NCBI GenBank assembly: GCA_025924515.1
Contig: JAICIE010000013.1
Location: 1 to 48,925 of the forward strand
DNA: 48,925 nucleotides
Reading direction: 5' to 3'
DNA from: Jatrophihabitans sp.
GTDB lineage: Bacteria; Actinomycetota; Actinomycetes; Mycobacteriales; Jatrophihabitantaceae
The notes under the pieces are model-generated. The model was not told where the DNA came from. It saw only the letters and a program-made list of their open reading frames with translations, and made no database searches. This document shows, one piece after another, positions 1 to 7,959 of the stretch. Position numbers and translations under genes: made by a program. Within the stretch, counting starts at the first letter, position 1; each line of letters begins with the position of its first letter.

Positions 1-293
1 GCGAGCCGGCGGCGGCTGGGGCCGCTGCCTGGCAGGCGCCTGCGTCCGCCGTCGCCGCGGCCGCCGCGGCGGTGGAACCCGCGGTGCGGACCGCTCCGGC
101 GCCGGAGCCCTCCGGCGCTCCGGCGGGAACGCCGGCCGACGCGGCGCCCTCCGTTCCTGCCGCGGCCGCGCCGGAGCCGGAGCCGATCGACCTGCTGCAG
201 CACGCCGGTCCCGCGGTGCTCAAACGCGCCGCTCCTGCGGCTGCTGCGCTGGTGGTGCTCGCCCTGCTTGTTCGGTGGCTGCGCCGCCGCTGA
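1..293 (+). CDS. C-terminal end of a membrane-anchored protein (possibly CoxG/SRPBCC type), partial
   Basis: The reading frame is open from the first bases of the window and stops with TGA at 291-293, so only the last ~96 residues are visible. They form a long Ala/Pro-rich linker, then a segment beginning IDLLQHAGPAVLKR, one hydrophobic helix of about 15 residues (AAAALVVLALLVRW) and a terminal Arg cluster. This looks like a C-terminal membrane anchor with the positive end in the cytoplasm. From memory, CoxG-type SRPBCC proteins of actinobacteria end in a similar linker plus helix, but the catalytic or binding domain lies outside the window, so the family is a guess. It converges on the ter operon with only 7 bases between the two stops. 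Confidence 0.5.
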   Translation, partial: EPAAAGAAAWQAPASAVAAAAAAVEPAVRTAPAPEPSGAPAGTPADAAPSVPAAAAPEPEPIDLLQHAGPAVLKRAAPAAAALVVLALLVRWLRRR

Positions 294-300
294 CCCGCGG

Positions 301-1374
301 TCACACCGGGACCAGCTCTGCGGGGCGGCCGGCGCCCGCCGTGCGGCGCCGGTGCGCGAGCGAGGAGACCACCGCTGCGGCGATGAACCCGACGCCGATC
401 GCACCGGTAACCGCCTCCGGGACCTCGTGCGCGATCGTCACGAGCAGCACAATCGCCAGGGCGCCGATCGCCCACATCGCGCCGTGCTCCAAGTAGACGT
501 ACTGCTCGAGGGTCCGGCGGCGCACCAGATAGACGGTGATCGACCGGATGAACATGGCGCCCACCCCCAGGCCGAGCGCGATCACGATCGGATCGGACGT
601 GATCGCGAAAGCGCCGATCACGCCGTCGAAGCTGAACGATGCGTCGATGACCTCGAGATACAGGAACAGGAAGAAGGCGGCGCGCCCGGTGACGGCGGCC
701 AGCCCGCTCGGCCCCGCTTCGGCCGTGTGCTCCATTCGCGACTCGAAATAGCTGCCCAGGCCGTCCACCGCGAGATAGGTGACGAGCCCCGCGAGCCCGG
801 CTCCCAGGACCGTTCCGACCGATTGCTGCGGAGCAAGCACGTAGGCCGCGAGGAGCAACGCGGCGCCGGCGACCAGGATCGGCATGCCGTTCACCCGGCC
901 GAGCCGCGCTAACGCCCGCTCGACCGGACGCAGCCACAGCACCTCGCGCTCGCTCAGGACGAATCCGAGGAAGAGCATCAACAGGAACATTCCGCCGAAC
1001 GCGGCGATGGCCGGGTGCGCCTCGTGCAGGACGTAGCCGTAGGTGCCCGGGGTATCCGGGTCGCCCTTCTCGAGTGCGAGCCGCAGCGCCTCGATCGGTC
1101 CGAGCGAGGCGGTGAGCCCGACGACGAGCAGCGGGAAGACCAGCCGCATGCCGAACACGGCGACGGCGACGCCGACGGTGAGGAAGATCCGCTGCCACGC
1201 CGCGCTCATGCGCCGCAGCACGGTCGCGTTGACGACCGCATTGTCGAAGGAGATGGAGACCTCGAGAACCACGAGGATTGCCGTGACGAGGAAGCCGGCA
1301 GGGCCGCCGTAGAGCAATCCGGCGAGCAGCCCGAGAGCCGCGACGGCGAACGAGAGTCCGAAGATGCGAAACAT
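301..1374 (-). CDS. DUF475 / TerC-family integral membrane protein (second copy)
   Basis: This 357-residue polytopic membrane protein closes the ter operon. It has about eight to nine hydrophobic segments and the paired acidic motifs of the TerC/DUF475 superfamily: EVSISFDNAVVN near residues 38-49 and LEVIDASFSFDG in the second half, which form a membrane-embedded acidic site thought to handle metal ions. The start is the ATG at 1372-1374 (MFRIFG...); an in-frame extension upstream is Arg-rich and not family-like. It is a clear paralogue of the DUF475 gene at 9999-11093, sharing nearly identical stretches such as FGMRLVFPLL and GYVLHEAHPAIAAFGG/GYLLHEAHPAIAAFGG, but lacks the acidic Asp/Glu-rich cytoplasmic loop of that copy. 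A 92-base gap separates it from the HAD gene. Metal transport in stress resistance is inferred from the family and neighbours. Confidence 0.9.
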   Translation of the reverse strand: MFRIFGLSFAVAALGLLAGLLYGGPAGFLVTAILVVLEVSISFDNAVVNATVLRRMSAAWQRIFLTVGVAVAVFGMRLVFPLLVVGLTASLGPIEALRLALEKGDPDTPGTYGYVLHEAHPAIAAFGGMFLLMLFLGFVLSEREVLWLRPVERALARLGRVNGMPILVAGAALLLAAYVLAPQQSVGTVLGAGLAGLVTYLAVDGLGSYFESRMEHTAEAGPSGLAAVTGRAAFFLFLYLEVIDASFSFDGVIGAFAITSDPIVIALGLGVGAMFIRSITVYLVRRRTLEQYVYLEHGAMWAIGALAIVLLVTIAHEVPEAVTGAIGVGFIAAAVVSSLAHRRRTAGAGRPAELVPV

Positions 1375-1466
1375 GGGCGCCTTTCGTTGTCCGTTTCGAC
1401 GTCCTGCGCGTCTCAACGTCCTCTCCAACGCCCGGCGCCGGATCGATGCATTCGGAAACGGCGGGT

Positions 1467-2279
1467 TCACAGGGAGCGCTGTGCCCGCATTTCGGCTGCG
1501 CACAGCCGGGCGAACCACGCCACGATCTCCTCCCCCGCCCTGGCGCCGCTGGCGACGGTCCGCTCGACGCTCGGTGCGGTCCACCCTCGCTCGTGCAGCT
1601 CACCGTGGGCCGGCCTGATGGCTCGGTCGGCGGTGACCAGCAGGTCGGCATCGAGCAGCGCGTCCCCTGCGGCCAGGATCGTCCGAGCACCGAGGCGGGC
1701 GGCGATCTCAGCGACCGCCTCTGACTTCCGGAGGGCTTGCGGGACCAGGTAGAGCTTGCGCCCCTGCAGCGACACCCGCCACCCTCGTGAAGCGGCCCAG
1801 GAATCCAAGCCGGGCACGAGGTCGGACGGCAGCGCCTCGCGGTGAACCAGCGCGTAGGTGAACAGGTCGGCGACGGTCCGCACCGACCTGGTGAAGGACG
1901 GGGCGCAGGCGCTCACCAGGTGCGCGTGCGCCGTGGCCAACGATGCGGCGCCGGCAAGCCTGCGCCGCACCCGCCGCGCCCACCGGTCGTCCGGCACTCC
2001 GTCGACCAGCAGGATTCCGCCGTTGGCCACGACCGCGTGCGCGGGCGCGGGCCCGGGGAGCCGCACCCGCGCGAATTGATCAGGGCTCCTGGTCGTCACC
2101 GGTACGACTGCCGCCGCCATGACGAGGCGCGCATAGCCGGCGGCCGCCGGACGGGTCACGAACGACCGCGGCACCCCGTCGCTCTCCTCGACACAGACAA
2201 GTTCGGACAACGGGACACCGGCCGCCGCCCGCGAGTAGATGAGCGTCCGGTCGAGGTCCGAGGCGACGAGAACGGTCAT
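1467..2279 (-). CDS. HAD-superfamily phosphatase of the ter biosynthetic module
   Basis: A 270-residue HAD hydrolase. HAD motif I is visible at the N-terminus as D8-L-D10-R-T (nucleophile and general acid Asp), motif II as a TTRSPDQF segment and motif IV as GDALLDADLL in the C-terminal third; the middle forms a cap domain. The start ATG at 2277-2279 overlaps the TGA stop of the upstream phosphoribosyltransferase gene by 4 bases (ATGA), so the two are translationally coupled. HAD phosphoesterases recur in the biosynthetic gene sets of Ter systems, where they are predicted to dephosphorylate a nucleotide-like intermediate made by the phosphoribosyltransferases. The substrate cannot be read from the sequence. 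Confidence 0.88.
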   Translation of the reverse strand: MTVLVASDLDRTLIYSRAAAGVPLSELVCVEESDGVPRSFVTRPAAAGYARLVMAAAVVPVTTRSPDQFARVRLPGPAPAHAVVANGGILLVDGVPDDRWARRVRRRLAGAASLATAHAHLVSACAPSFTRSVRTVADLFTYALVHREALPSDLVPGLDSWAASRGWRVSLQGRKLYLVPQALRKSEAVAEIAARLGARTILAAGDALLDADLLVTADRAIRPAHGELHERGWTAPSVERTVASGARAGEEIVAWFARLCAAEMRAQRSL

Positions 2280-4561
2280 CGGCGCGGTCGGATGATCCCC
2301 AGGCACCGGTACGGCAGGCTCGGGATCCTTTCGACCGGCACGCCCCGTTGCCCGGCGAGCAGCAGCACGTGTGCCAGCTGGTCGTCGTCGCCCGACCGCA
2401 CCAGAACCCGGTCCGGCACCCGTCGCAGGAGCACCCGTGTCGTCTCCCCGACGCCCGGCTTGACGAGGTTGACGTCGTCGATCCGGTACTCCGCGGCGAT
2501 GCGCTCGACCGCCGCCCAACCCGCCCAGGTGGGGCTTCGGTCGGCGTCGGTCAACCGACCCACGGTCGCGGCGACCTCATGTCGCACGTCGGCGAAGCAG
2601 GCGCTGACTCGGTCGAGGAAGTCGCCGGACACGTCGCTGTGAGACAGGTGCGCGTAGTGCTTGGCGCCGTGGAAACTCCCGGGCGACAGCAGGTTCCGGT
2701 TGACGACCGTGCGCGACACCAATCCGGACACGGTCGAGTTCAGACATGCCGACGGAACCAGGAAGTCCTCGCGCGTGCCGAACAGCGCAGTGCAACTCCC
2801 GGGGTCGGCGAGCACCGCGAGGTCCGGTCGGAACGGCGCGCCGGTCCGGCTGAGCGCCGAGGTCAACTCCCGGACGATCGCCCCCTTACCGGTCCAGCCG
2901 TCGACAAACAGAATGTCGGCCGGATCGTGGTGGGCGGCGAGGTACCGCAGCGCGACCCGGTCGATCCCCCGCCCCCGGACGATGCTCACCGCATAGTGCG
3001 GCACCTCGAGTCCGTGCATGTGCCGCAGCCATCGCTTCATCAGGATTCCGATGGGTGTGCCGGCGCGAGCCAGGGAGGCGAGGACGACACCCCGACCTCG
3101 CTCGGCGAGCACCAACTCGGCCACCGCCCCGACCGCGACCGCGACGCGGGCGACCGAGCGGTGCAGCGCCGAGCGGTACAGGTCCAGGTATTCCGCCGTC
3201 GGCTGATACTCGACCGGCAGGGACTCCGAATAGTGGGCAGCCCCGGACTGGATCGCCTCCTCCCGTTCCTCGGACGGCGCCTCCAGAGGGGCGCCGGAGA
3301 GATCGGTGAGCAGCCACGAAACCTCGTCGGGCCGGTAACTACCGAACCCCGGACCGGTCAGCGGCGACGGCAGCGGTGCATCGGCGGGCAAGCAGACCAG
3401 GTGCACGGCCGCGCCCGTCCTGCGAAGCGCGGTGAGCAGCCCGTCCTCGTCGTCGAGCACGTGGTTGTCCATCACGTCGTCGATGACGAGGACGACGTCG
3501 CTGAACCGCCCGGGTGCGGCGACGTTGTAGGCGTAGGCGGCGCCGTCGCGATCCGGGGCGCGGAAGACCAGCCGGTCGCGGATCGGGTAACCGTCCCGGT
3601 CGAGGACGTGTGCGGGGGATCGCGTCGTCGACGACAACCTGACGGAGGCCCGGTCGGCGAGCGCCTCGGCGATGAGCAGCGGTGCCGCCATCAACTCCTC
3701 GGTGCCGAGCACGAGCACCGAGCGTCCGGCGAGCCCGGCGGCCACCGACTCGGCGACCCGGGTCGCCGCGCCCCGGACGCGGGCTCGGTCGCCGGCGCGC
3801 AGGCCGTGGCGCGCCGTCTCAGGAAGGCCGGCCGGCCACGACACCGGCACCCGCCGCACGGTTCCAGTCGCGGCGCGCGGTGACGCCGGCGCGCCCATAG
3901 CCAGGAGCCGGGCGGCGCGACCGGCGAAGTCGTCCTCGAAGCGGACGGTTCCGGCGGCGAGCGAGACGACGTCCAACCGGGCGCCCAGCGCCGCGACGTC
4001 GCGGACCATCGCCGCCCGCTCCTGCTCGGCACGCACGTCGACCAGCGCGGCAACCACGTACCGGTCGCGCGCACGCAACCGCTGCAGCGCCGCGATCGTG
4101 TTGACCGCCGTGCGCCCGGTGGAGATCTCGTCGTCCACGAGGACGACCGTGCCGTCGCGGGTGAGCCAGCACGGATCGCGCGGCTGCAGCAGGTGGCCGG
4201 TGGCGTGGCTGTGCTGCTCTTCGAAGGCGGCCGCGACCGTCGCGGTCGCGACCAGGCGGCGGGTGGTGTGCAGATAGTCGGCTGCCAAGGCATCGGCGAC
4301 GCAGTGACCGAGCGCCGTGGCGGTTTCGGCGTAACCGAGCACCAGTGCGGGATGTTCGGCGACCGCCCGCACCGCCCGGCCGAGTTCGTCGCCGGCGGCT
4401 CGCACCGCGTGCGGATCGGCGGGGAGGTGCTTGCCGAGCACCGTCGAGACGAGCAGGTGCGCCCGGCGGGGATTGCGTCGGAGGCCGAGCTGCACGAGGT
4501 GGGGCAGCCGGGGGTCGCCGGTCAGCCGGATCCCCACCGACGCGAGCTCAGCCGCCGTCAT
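2276..4561 (-). CDS. Four-domain fusion: PRTase_2-TRSP-StiP/PRTase_1-PELOTA
   Basis: A 761-residue protein uniting parts that I know mainly as two separate Ter-associated genes. Residues ~30-220 are a phosphoribosyltransferase with the PRPP-binding loop VLVDDEISTGRT near 140-151. Residues ~250-395 are a TRSP-type domain, its name motif visible as TTRSP at 312-316. Residues ~440-680 resemble the PRTase called 'cysteine protease StiP family', with ILFVDGWTGKGA at ~550-561. Residues ~690-761 resemble the PELOTA RNA-binding-like domain that normally follows it. The frame is open without interruption, arguing for a true fusion. In Ter systems these proteins are predicted to build a nucleoside-like metabolite; no activity is proven from sequence. 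The 5' end overlaps the aldolase gene by 14 bases and the 3' end overlaps the HAD gene by 4. Confidence 0.88.
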   Translation of the reverse strand: MTAAELASVGIRLTGDPRLPHLVQLGLRRNPRRAHLLVSTVLGKHLPADPHAVRAAGDELGRAVRAVAEHPALVLGYAETATALGHCVADALAADYLHTTRRLVATATVAAAFEEQHSHATGHLLQPRDPCWLTRDGTVVLVDDEISTGRTAVNTIAALQRLRARDRYVVAALVDVRAEQERAAMVRDVAALGARLDVVSLAAGTVRFEDDFAGRAARLLAMGAPASPRAATGTVRRVPVSWPAGLPETARHGLRAGDRARVRGAATRVAESVAAGLAGRSVLVLGTEELMAAPLLIAEALADRASVRLSSTTRSPAHVLDRDGYPIRDRLVFRAPDRDGAAYAYNVAAPGRFSDVVLVIDDVMDNHVLDDEDGLLTALRRTGAAVHLVCLPADAPLPSPLTGPGFGSYRPDEVSWLLTDLSGAPLEAPSEEREEAIQSGAAHYSESLPVEYQPTAEYLDLYRSALHRSVARVAVAVGAVAELVLAERGRGVVLASLARAGTPIGILMKRWLRHMHGLEVPHYAVSIVRGRGIDRVALRYLAAHHDPADILFVDGWTGKGAIVRELTSALSRTGAPFRPDLAVLADPGSCTALFGTREDFLVPSACLNSTVSGLVSRTVVNRNLLSPGSFHGAKHYAHLSHSDVSGDFLDRVSACFADVRHEVAATVGRLTDADRSPTWAGWAAVERIAAEYRIDDVNLVKPGVGETTRVLLRRVPDRVLVRSGDDDQLAHVLLLAGQRGVPVERIPSLPYRCLGIIRPRR

Positions 4562-5714
4562 GGTGCAGACACGCGGCGAGCAGATCGACGAGCGACACGT
4601 CCGGGTGGGCGACCCCGAAGGCGTCGGCGCGCAGCAGGACGCGGCGCGCCCAGGCCGCGTGCGGCTTGCTCTCGTTCATCTTGTTGCGGTACGCGGAGCC
4701 GCTGACCCCGCCGTCGGCCGCGCTGCCGATGATGTCGAGGGCATCCAGGTACTCCTCGTGCGACACCACCGAGAGCGCGTGCACCGGCTGCACGTGGGTC
4801 GGGTGGATGACAGTCTTCCCGGTCAACCCGTTGGCGCGGTCGAGCAGGACCTCGCGGATGAGTCCGTCGAGGTCGGCCGCGATGAGCTCCGCTCGCAGCC
4901 TGGCCTCGCAGTGCGCCACGAACGGCGTCTCGCGAAGCTGTGGCTTGAGGATGCGTTCGGGCGCCGAGTAGTACTCCCACACGGGGCCGCTGACCGGATA
5001 GCCGGCTTCGGCCCGCGCGAAGACGTTGACGACGTCGGCGAGGACGTCGGCGACGGTGCGGACCTCCCACACGGTGAGGTCCCGCGGCCGCCGAATCCCG
5101 TACACAGCGGACAGGTCGGTCGCTCCCACCCGCACCGTCAGCACGATGTCCCGGTGTTTGTCGAGCAGCCGACGGATGCCCGTGAGGGCCTCCACCCTGC
5201 TCTCGGCGTACATCAGCTCCGCCGACTCCAGAACCGGCATGGCCAGCAGCCGCCGGCCCGTCGCGCGGGTGCCGTCGGCGACCGCGTCGAGAAGGGCCGC
5301 GCCGCGGTCCTCGGTGAACTTCGGCAGCACGAACCCGGTGAGGACGCCGGCGGCGTCGCCGAGCCCGCCCAGCACCCGTGCGATTTGGTCCGGCTCGCGG
5401 ATCCGGATGAACAGCAGCGGCGCCGGGCCGCCGCAGCGGGCCAGCTCGCGCAACTGCTCGATGGCGTTGGTCTCCGCGGCGGGCAGGCGGCTGTCGGGGA
5501 CGGCGTCCTCGAGGCAGACCACGAGGCTCACCACCCCGCCGGCCGCGCGGCGGGCGATGTCCCGTGCCAGGGCCGGGCGGGTCGCCGGCGTGTACAGCGT
5601 GGCGCCGAGCGCGATGGCGAGCAGCGCAGGCGCGTCGGCGGCGCTGAAGTCCCCCGGCGGCCGATAGAAGAGCCGCTCACGCTCCGAGCTGTCCAGGAAG
5701 TCGAAGTGGCGCAC
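4548..5714 (-). CDS. HpcH/HpaI aldolase / citrate-lyase beta (CitE)-like enzyme of the ter module
   Basis: A 388-residue CitE-like TIM-barrel lyase. Visible family segments are LYTPATRP near residue 40, CLEDAVPDS (acidic residues that bind the divalent metal) near 75, a conserved RVGATDLSAVYG region in the middle and GKTVIHPTHVQPVHAL in the C-terminal third. Canonical CitE is about 290-300 residues; the additional ~90 residues fit the Ter-associated subfamily. The start is a GTG at 5712-5714, since the nearest upstream ATG (5720-5722) is out of frame. The gene sits between the TerA-like and phosphoribosyltransferase genes, overlapping the latter by 14 bases. It probably forms or breaks a C-C bond in the predicted nucleoside-like metabolite pathway; the substrate is unknown. 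Confidence 0.88.
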   Translation of the reverse strand: MRHFDFLDSSERERLFYRPPGDFSAADAPALLAIALGATLYTPATRPALARDIARRAAGGVVSLVVCLEDAVPDSRLPAAETNAIEQLRELARCGGPAPLLFIRIREPDQIARVLGGLGDAAGVLTGFVLPKFTEDRGAALLDAVADGTRATGRRLLAMPVLESAELMYAESRVEALTGIRRLLDKHRDIVLTVRVGATDLSAVYGIRRPRDLTVWEVRTVADVLADVVNVFARAEAGYPVSGPVWEYYSAPERILKPQLRETPFVAHCEARLRAELIAADLDGLIREVLLDRANGLTGKTVIHPTHVQPVHALSVVSHEEYLDALDIIGSAADGGVSGSAYRNKMNESKPHAAWARRVLLRADAFGVAHPDVSLVDLLAACLHHDGG

Positions 5715-5783
5715 GGCTGCATGGTCGCAGACCCTCGTGTACTGCAGATGTGGATGGGCTTACGGGTGTTCGGCCGGGCTGTG

Positions 5784-6725
5784 TCAGTCGACGGGGCTCC
5801 GGTCGTCCAGCCAGCTGATGCGGTCGTAGCCGTAGGCGCGCGCCGCCTCCCGCAGCCCACCGTCGATGGCGTCGATCTCGGCGCGGAGGACGAACTCGCC
5901 GCCGACGTTGTAGACGGACAGGAGGACGGCCGTGCTGCAGGGCGGCAGCGACTCGAGCGGCACGTCGACCCGTCCTCCCCCGAACGTGGTGACCACCAGG
6001 GTCCCGGACCAGTGCAGCGGTAGGCGCGACGCGGCTACGCCGTAAACGGCCAGGCGGCGCAGTTCCCCGCAGCGCCGTAGGTCGACGAGAACCTGTTCGA
6101 AGCGCTCCCGTCGGGCGACCAGAACGGGGCTGCGAGGCTGCCGAGGGGCGCTCCGGCGCCCGGTGGCCAGGTCGACCGTCGACGAGGTTGCGTCGGTCAG
6201 CTCGAACAGCGCGCCGATCTGCAGGTCGCCGGTGGCCGGGGTCGCGGCCTCGATATGCAAGGCGCCGATCCCGCTCTGCAGCCGGGTGAGGGTGACCGTC
6301 GGCTCGTCGGCGGTGAGGATCCGGCGTTCGGCGGCGCCGACCCGCGCGATCCGGGCCCGGCGTGCCGCAGCTTTCGGTTGCGGCGCGGGGCGGCCGGCCG
6401 CATGGTCGTCGAGGTCGAGTGACGCCCGGGAGGCGGGCCGGTCCAGGTCGAGGGACGACGGTGAGGACGGCCGGTCGAGGTCGAGTGACGACGGTGGCGC
6501 GGGCCGATCCGGGTGCAGTGACGACGGTGAGGACGGCCGGTCGAGGTGGAGTGCGGCCGATTCTGCGCGGGGGCTCGATGTGGGACCGGCGGGCCGCTGG
6601 GGCCGGTCGTGCACGTACCGGACTCCTCCGCCGTTCGGTCGCGGGGCCGCCGCGCGCGGACGTGACCGGTGCCGCAACCAGGGCAGGTCGTCGCGCCGCG
6701 GCGCGCGGGACGGGTCGAGCATCAC
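5784..6725 (-). CDS. TerA/TerD-like protein with a repeat-bearing N-terminal linker
   Basis: About 313 residues. The C-terminal ~190 residues are TerD-fold-like: a TVTLTRLQSGIGALHIEA strand start, IGALFELTDATSS (compare CLYEFTDGSKG in the TerA-like protein at 9314-9982), then LLSVYNVGGEFVLRAE. The first ~130 residues are basic and low-complexity, including about four and a half 11-residue repeats around LDLDRPSSPSS (residues ~59-107), encoded by 33-base tandem repeats. The start lies at a GTGATG junction: GTG at 6725 or ATG at 6722, both overlapping the stop of the preceding TerD gene and implying coupled translation. A 69-base gap separates it from the aldolase. A flexible linker before a TerD-like domain is reasonable; function is inferred from family only. 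Confidence 0.8.
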   Translation of the reverse strand: MMLDPSRAPRRDDLPWLRHRSRPRAAAPRPNGGGVRYVHDRPQRPAGPTSSPRAESAALHLDRPSSPSSLHPDRPAPPSSLDLDRPSSPSSLDLDRPASRASLDLDDHAAGRPAPQPKAAARRARIARVGAAERRILTADEPTVTLTRLQSGIGALHIEAATPATGDLQIGALFELTDATSSTVDLATGRRSAPRQPRSPVLVARRERFEQVLVDLRRCGELRRLAVYGVAASRLPLHWSGTLVVTTFGGGRVDVPLESLPPCSTAVLLSVYNVGGEFVLRAEIDAIDGGLREAARAYGYDRISWLDDRSPVD

Positions 6726-7291
6726 AGCGGCATCCCGTAGTCGGCGGCGATCCCGGCGATCCCTTTGGCGTAACCATCCCCGATGACCCGGAATTTCCAG
6801 CCGCCGTCGTGCCGGTACACCTCGCCGAGCACGAGCGCGGTCTCCTCGCGCAGGGCGGGCGCGAGATCCTCCGACCGGATCAGTTCCGTGTTGTCGGCCG
6901 GGTTGAGCAGGCGCACCGTCAGCGAGCGGAGCTGGCCGAGCGTGCGGCGTGCGCCGGGGCCGTCGTTGACGTACAGGACGGCGACCACGCGGTCGATCTC
7001 CGGCGGTACGCCACGCAGATCGATCTCGATCTGCTCGTCGTCGCCGCCGAGCGCCCGTTCGAGCTGCTGCACCGAGAGCTCCGGTGAGGACAGCTGGTTG
7101 AAGAAGACGAAGTCGGCGTCGGAGCGGACCCGTCCGCGGCTGTCGCAGAGCACGGCGGCGAAGACCAGGTTCTGGTCGAGGACGGTCTCGCGGCCGGCGT
7201 CCCAGTGCACCCCGAGCACGAGCCCGGTGAGCCCGGGGATCTCCCGGGTCAGCGCCACGTTGGCGCCTCGCTTCAGCTGGGCGACCGGCAC
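6722..7291 (-). CDS. TerD-family stress protein (second, divergent copy)
   Basis: A 189-residue TerD-domain protein. Family landmarks are the N-terminal LKRGANVALTRE strand, DFVFFNQLSSPE, the GDDEQIEIDLRGVP segment and the C-terminal GEVYRHDGGWKFRVIGDGYAKGIAGIA. TerD proteins bind two calcium ions through Asp-rich loops; here the first loop reads VLDQNLVFA where the other TerD copy has DFDLDASAL, so one site looks weakened. The start is a GTG at 7289-7291 without a clear ribosome-binding site. The gene lies 155 bases after the small TelA-partner gene, past a hairpin (7401-7426), so it may head a second transcript or depend on readthrough. Confidence 0.9.
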   Translation of the reverse strand: MPVAQLKRGANVALTREIPGLTGLVLGVHWDAGRETVLDQNLVFAAVLCDSRGRVRSDADFVFFNQLSSPELSVQQLERALGGDDEQIEIDLRGVPPEIDRVVAVLYVNDGPGARRTLGQLRSLTVRLLNPADNTELIRSEDLAPALREETALVLGEVYRHDGGWKFRVIGDGYAKGIAGIAADYGMPL

Positions 7292-7400
7292 GCGTCCAGT
7301 GTTCCGCAGCCTGTGCGGTCGGTGGGCGGAGGCTCAGGAAGGGCGTGCCGCCCGTCGCGATCCGGTGGCGCGGGTGCAGGGCGACACGCCGCCATTGCCC

Positions 7401-7426
7401 AGCCCCCGCACCATCGAGGCGGGGCT
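7401..7426 (-). terminator. GC-rich hairpin inside the ter operon (possible partial terminator)
   Basis: CCCCGC at 7404-7409 pairs with GCGGGG at 7419-7424 across a 9-base loop, and the outer AG/CT can extend the stem past one bulged base. It begins about 20 bases after the stop of the 7447-7947 gene on the minus strand. No T-tract follows, so attenuation is more plausible than full termination. Confidence 0.35.
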
Positions 7427-7446
7427 CGGCCGACCCGAGCAGCCGG

Positions 7447-7947
7447 CTACAGGTCCAGGTCGGACCTGCTGAACTTCGTGCTCAAGAAGTTGCCCTGGGA
7501 CAACAACGCATCGACGTCTCGACTCGACGTGGCGTCGAGCAGGTCCAGCGCCGAGTTCTCCAGGGTCACCAACTGCTCGATCAGCGATTCGTGCGGAGTC
7601 CGGCCGGACGGCCCCGTGACGTCGACGACCTCGGCAGGCAGCGCCAGGTAGCCGTTGAGCGTCGTGGGCAGGTAGTCGTCGAGGATCCCACGGACGAGGA
7701 TCACCGAGCGGATGTCGAGCTCACTGTCCCGCGACGTCTGGACGACCTCCCGCACCACATCGAGCACGCTGCGGGCGAGCACCACGGCCTCGGGCGGCAG
7801 CCGACCGGCGCTGCGGTTGACCGTCCGCACCGCGTCGGACCGCTTGCGGAGCAGCGCCTCCGGCCGGTCGTCCGGATCGTCCTCGGGCGGCCGCGGCCCT
7901 GGCTCGGGGACGGGGTCCCGGTTGAAGCGGCGCAACCACCCGGTCAT
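7447..7947 (-). CDS. Small uncharacterised TelA-partner protein
   Basis: A 166-residue soluble protein. The first ~35 residues are Pro/Asp/Arg-rich and probably disordered; the rest is predicted helical (LARSVLDVVREVVQ, LILVRGILDDYLPTTLNGYLALP), ending in a hydrophilic tail. I do not recognise a named domain. The ATG at 7945-7947 is only 12 bases after the telA stop, so the pair is almost certainly cotranscribed and translationally linked. Its helical make-up would fit a partner of the TelA coiled-coil protein. That role is inferred from position alone. Confidence 0.75.
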   Translation of the reverse strand: MTGWLRRFNRDPVPEPGPRPPEDDPDDRPEALLRKRSDAVRTVNRSAGRLPPEAVVLARSVLDVVREVVQTSRDSELDIRSVILVRGILDDYLPTTLNGYLALPAEVVDVTGPSGRTPHESLIEQLVTLENSALDLLDATSSRDVDALLSQGNFLSTKFSRSDLDL

Positions 7948-7959
7948 CGGGCTGAAGCG

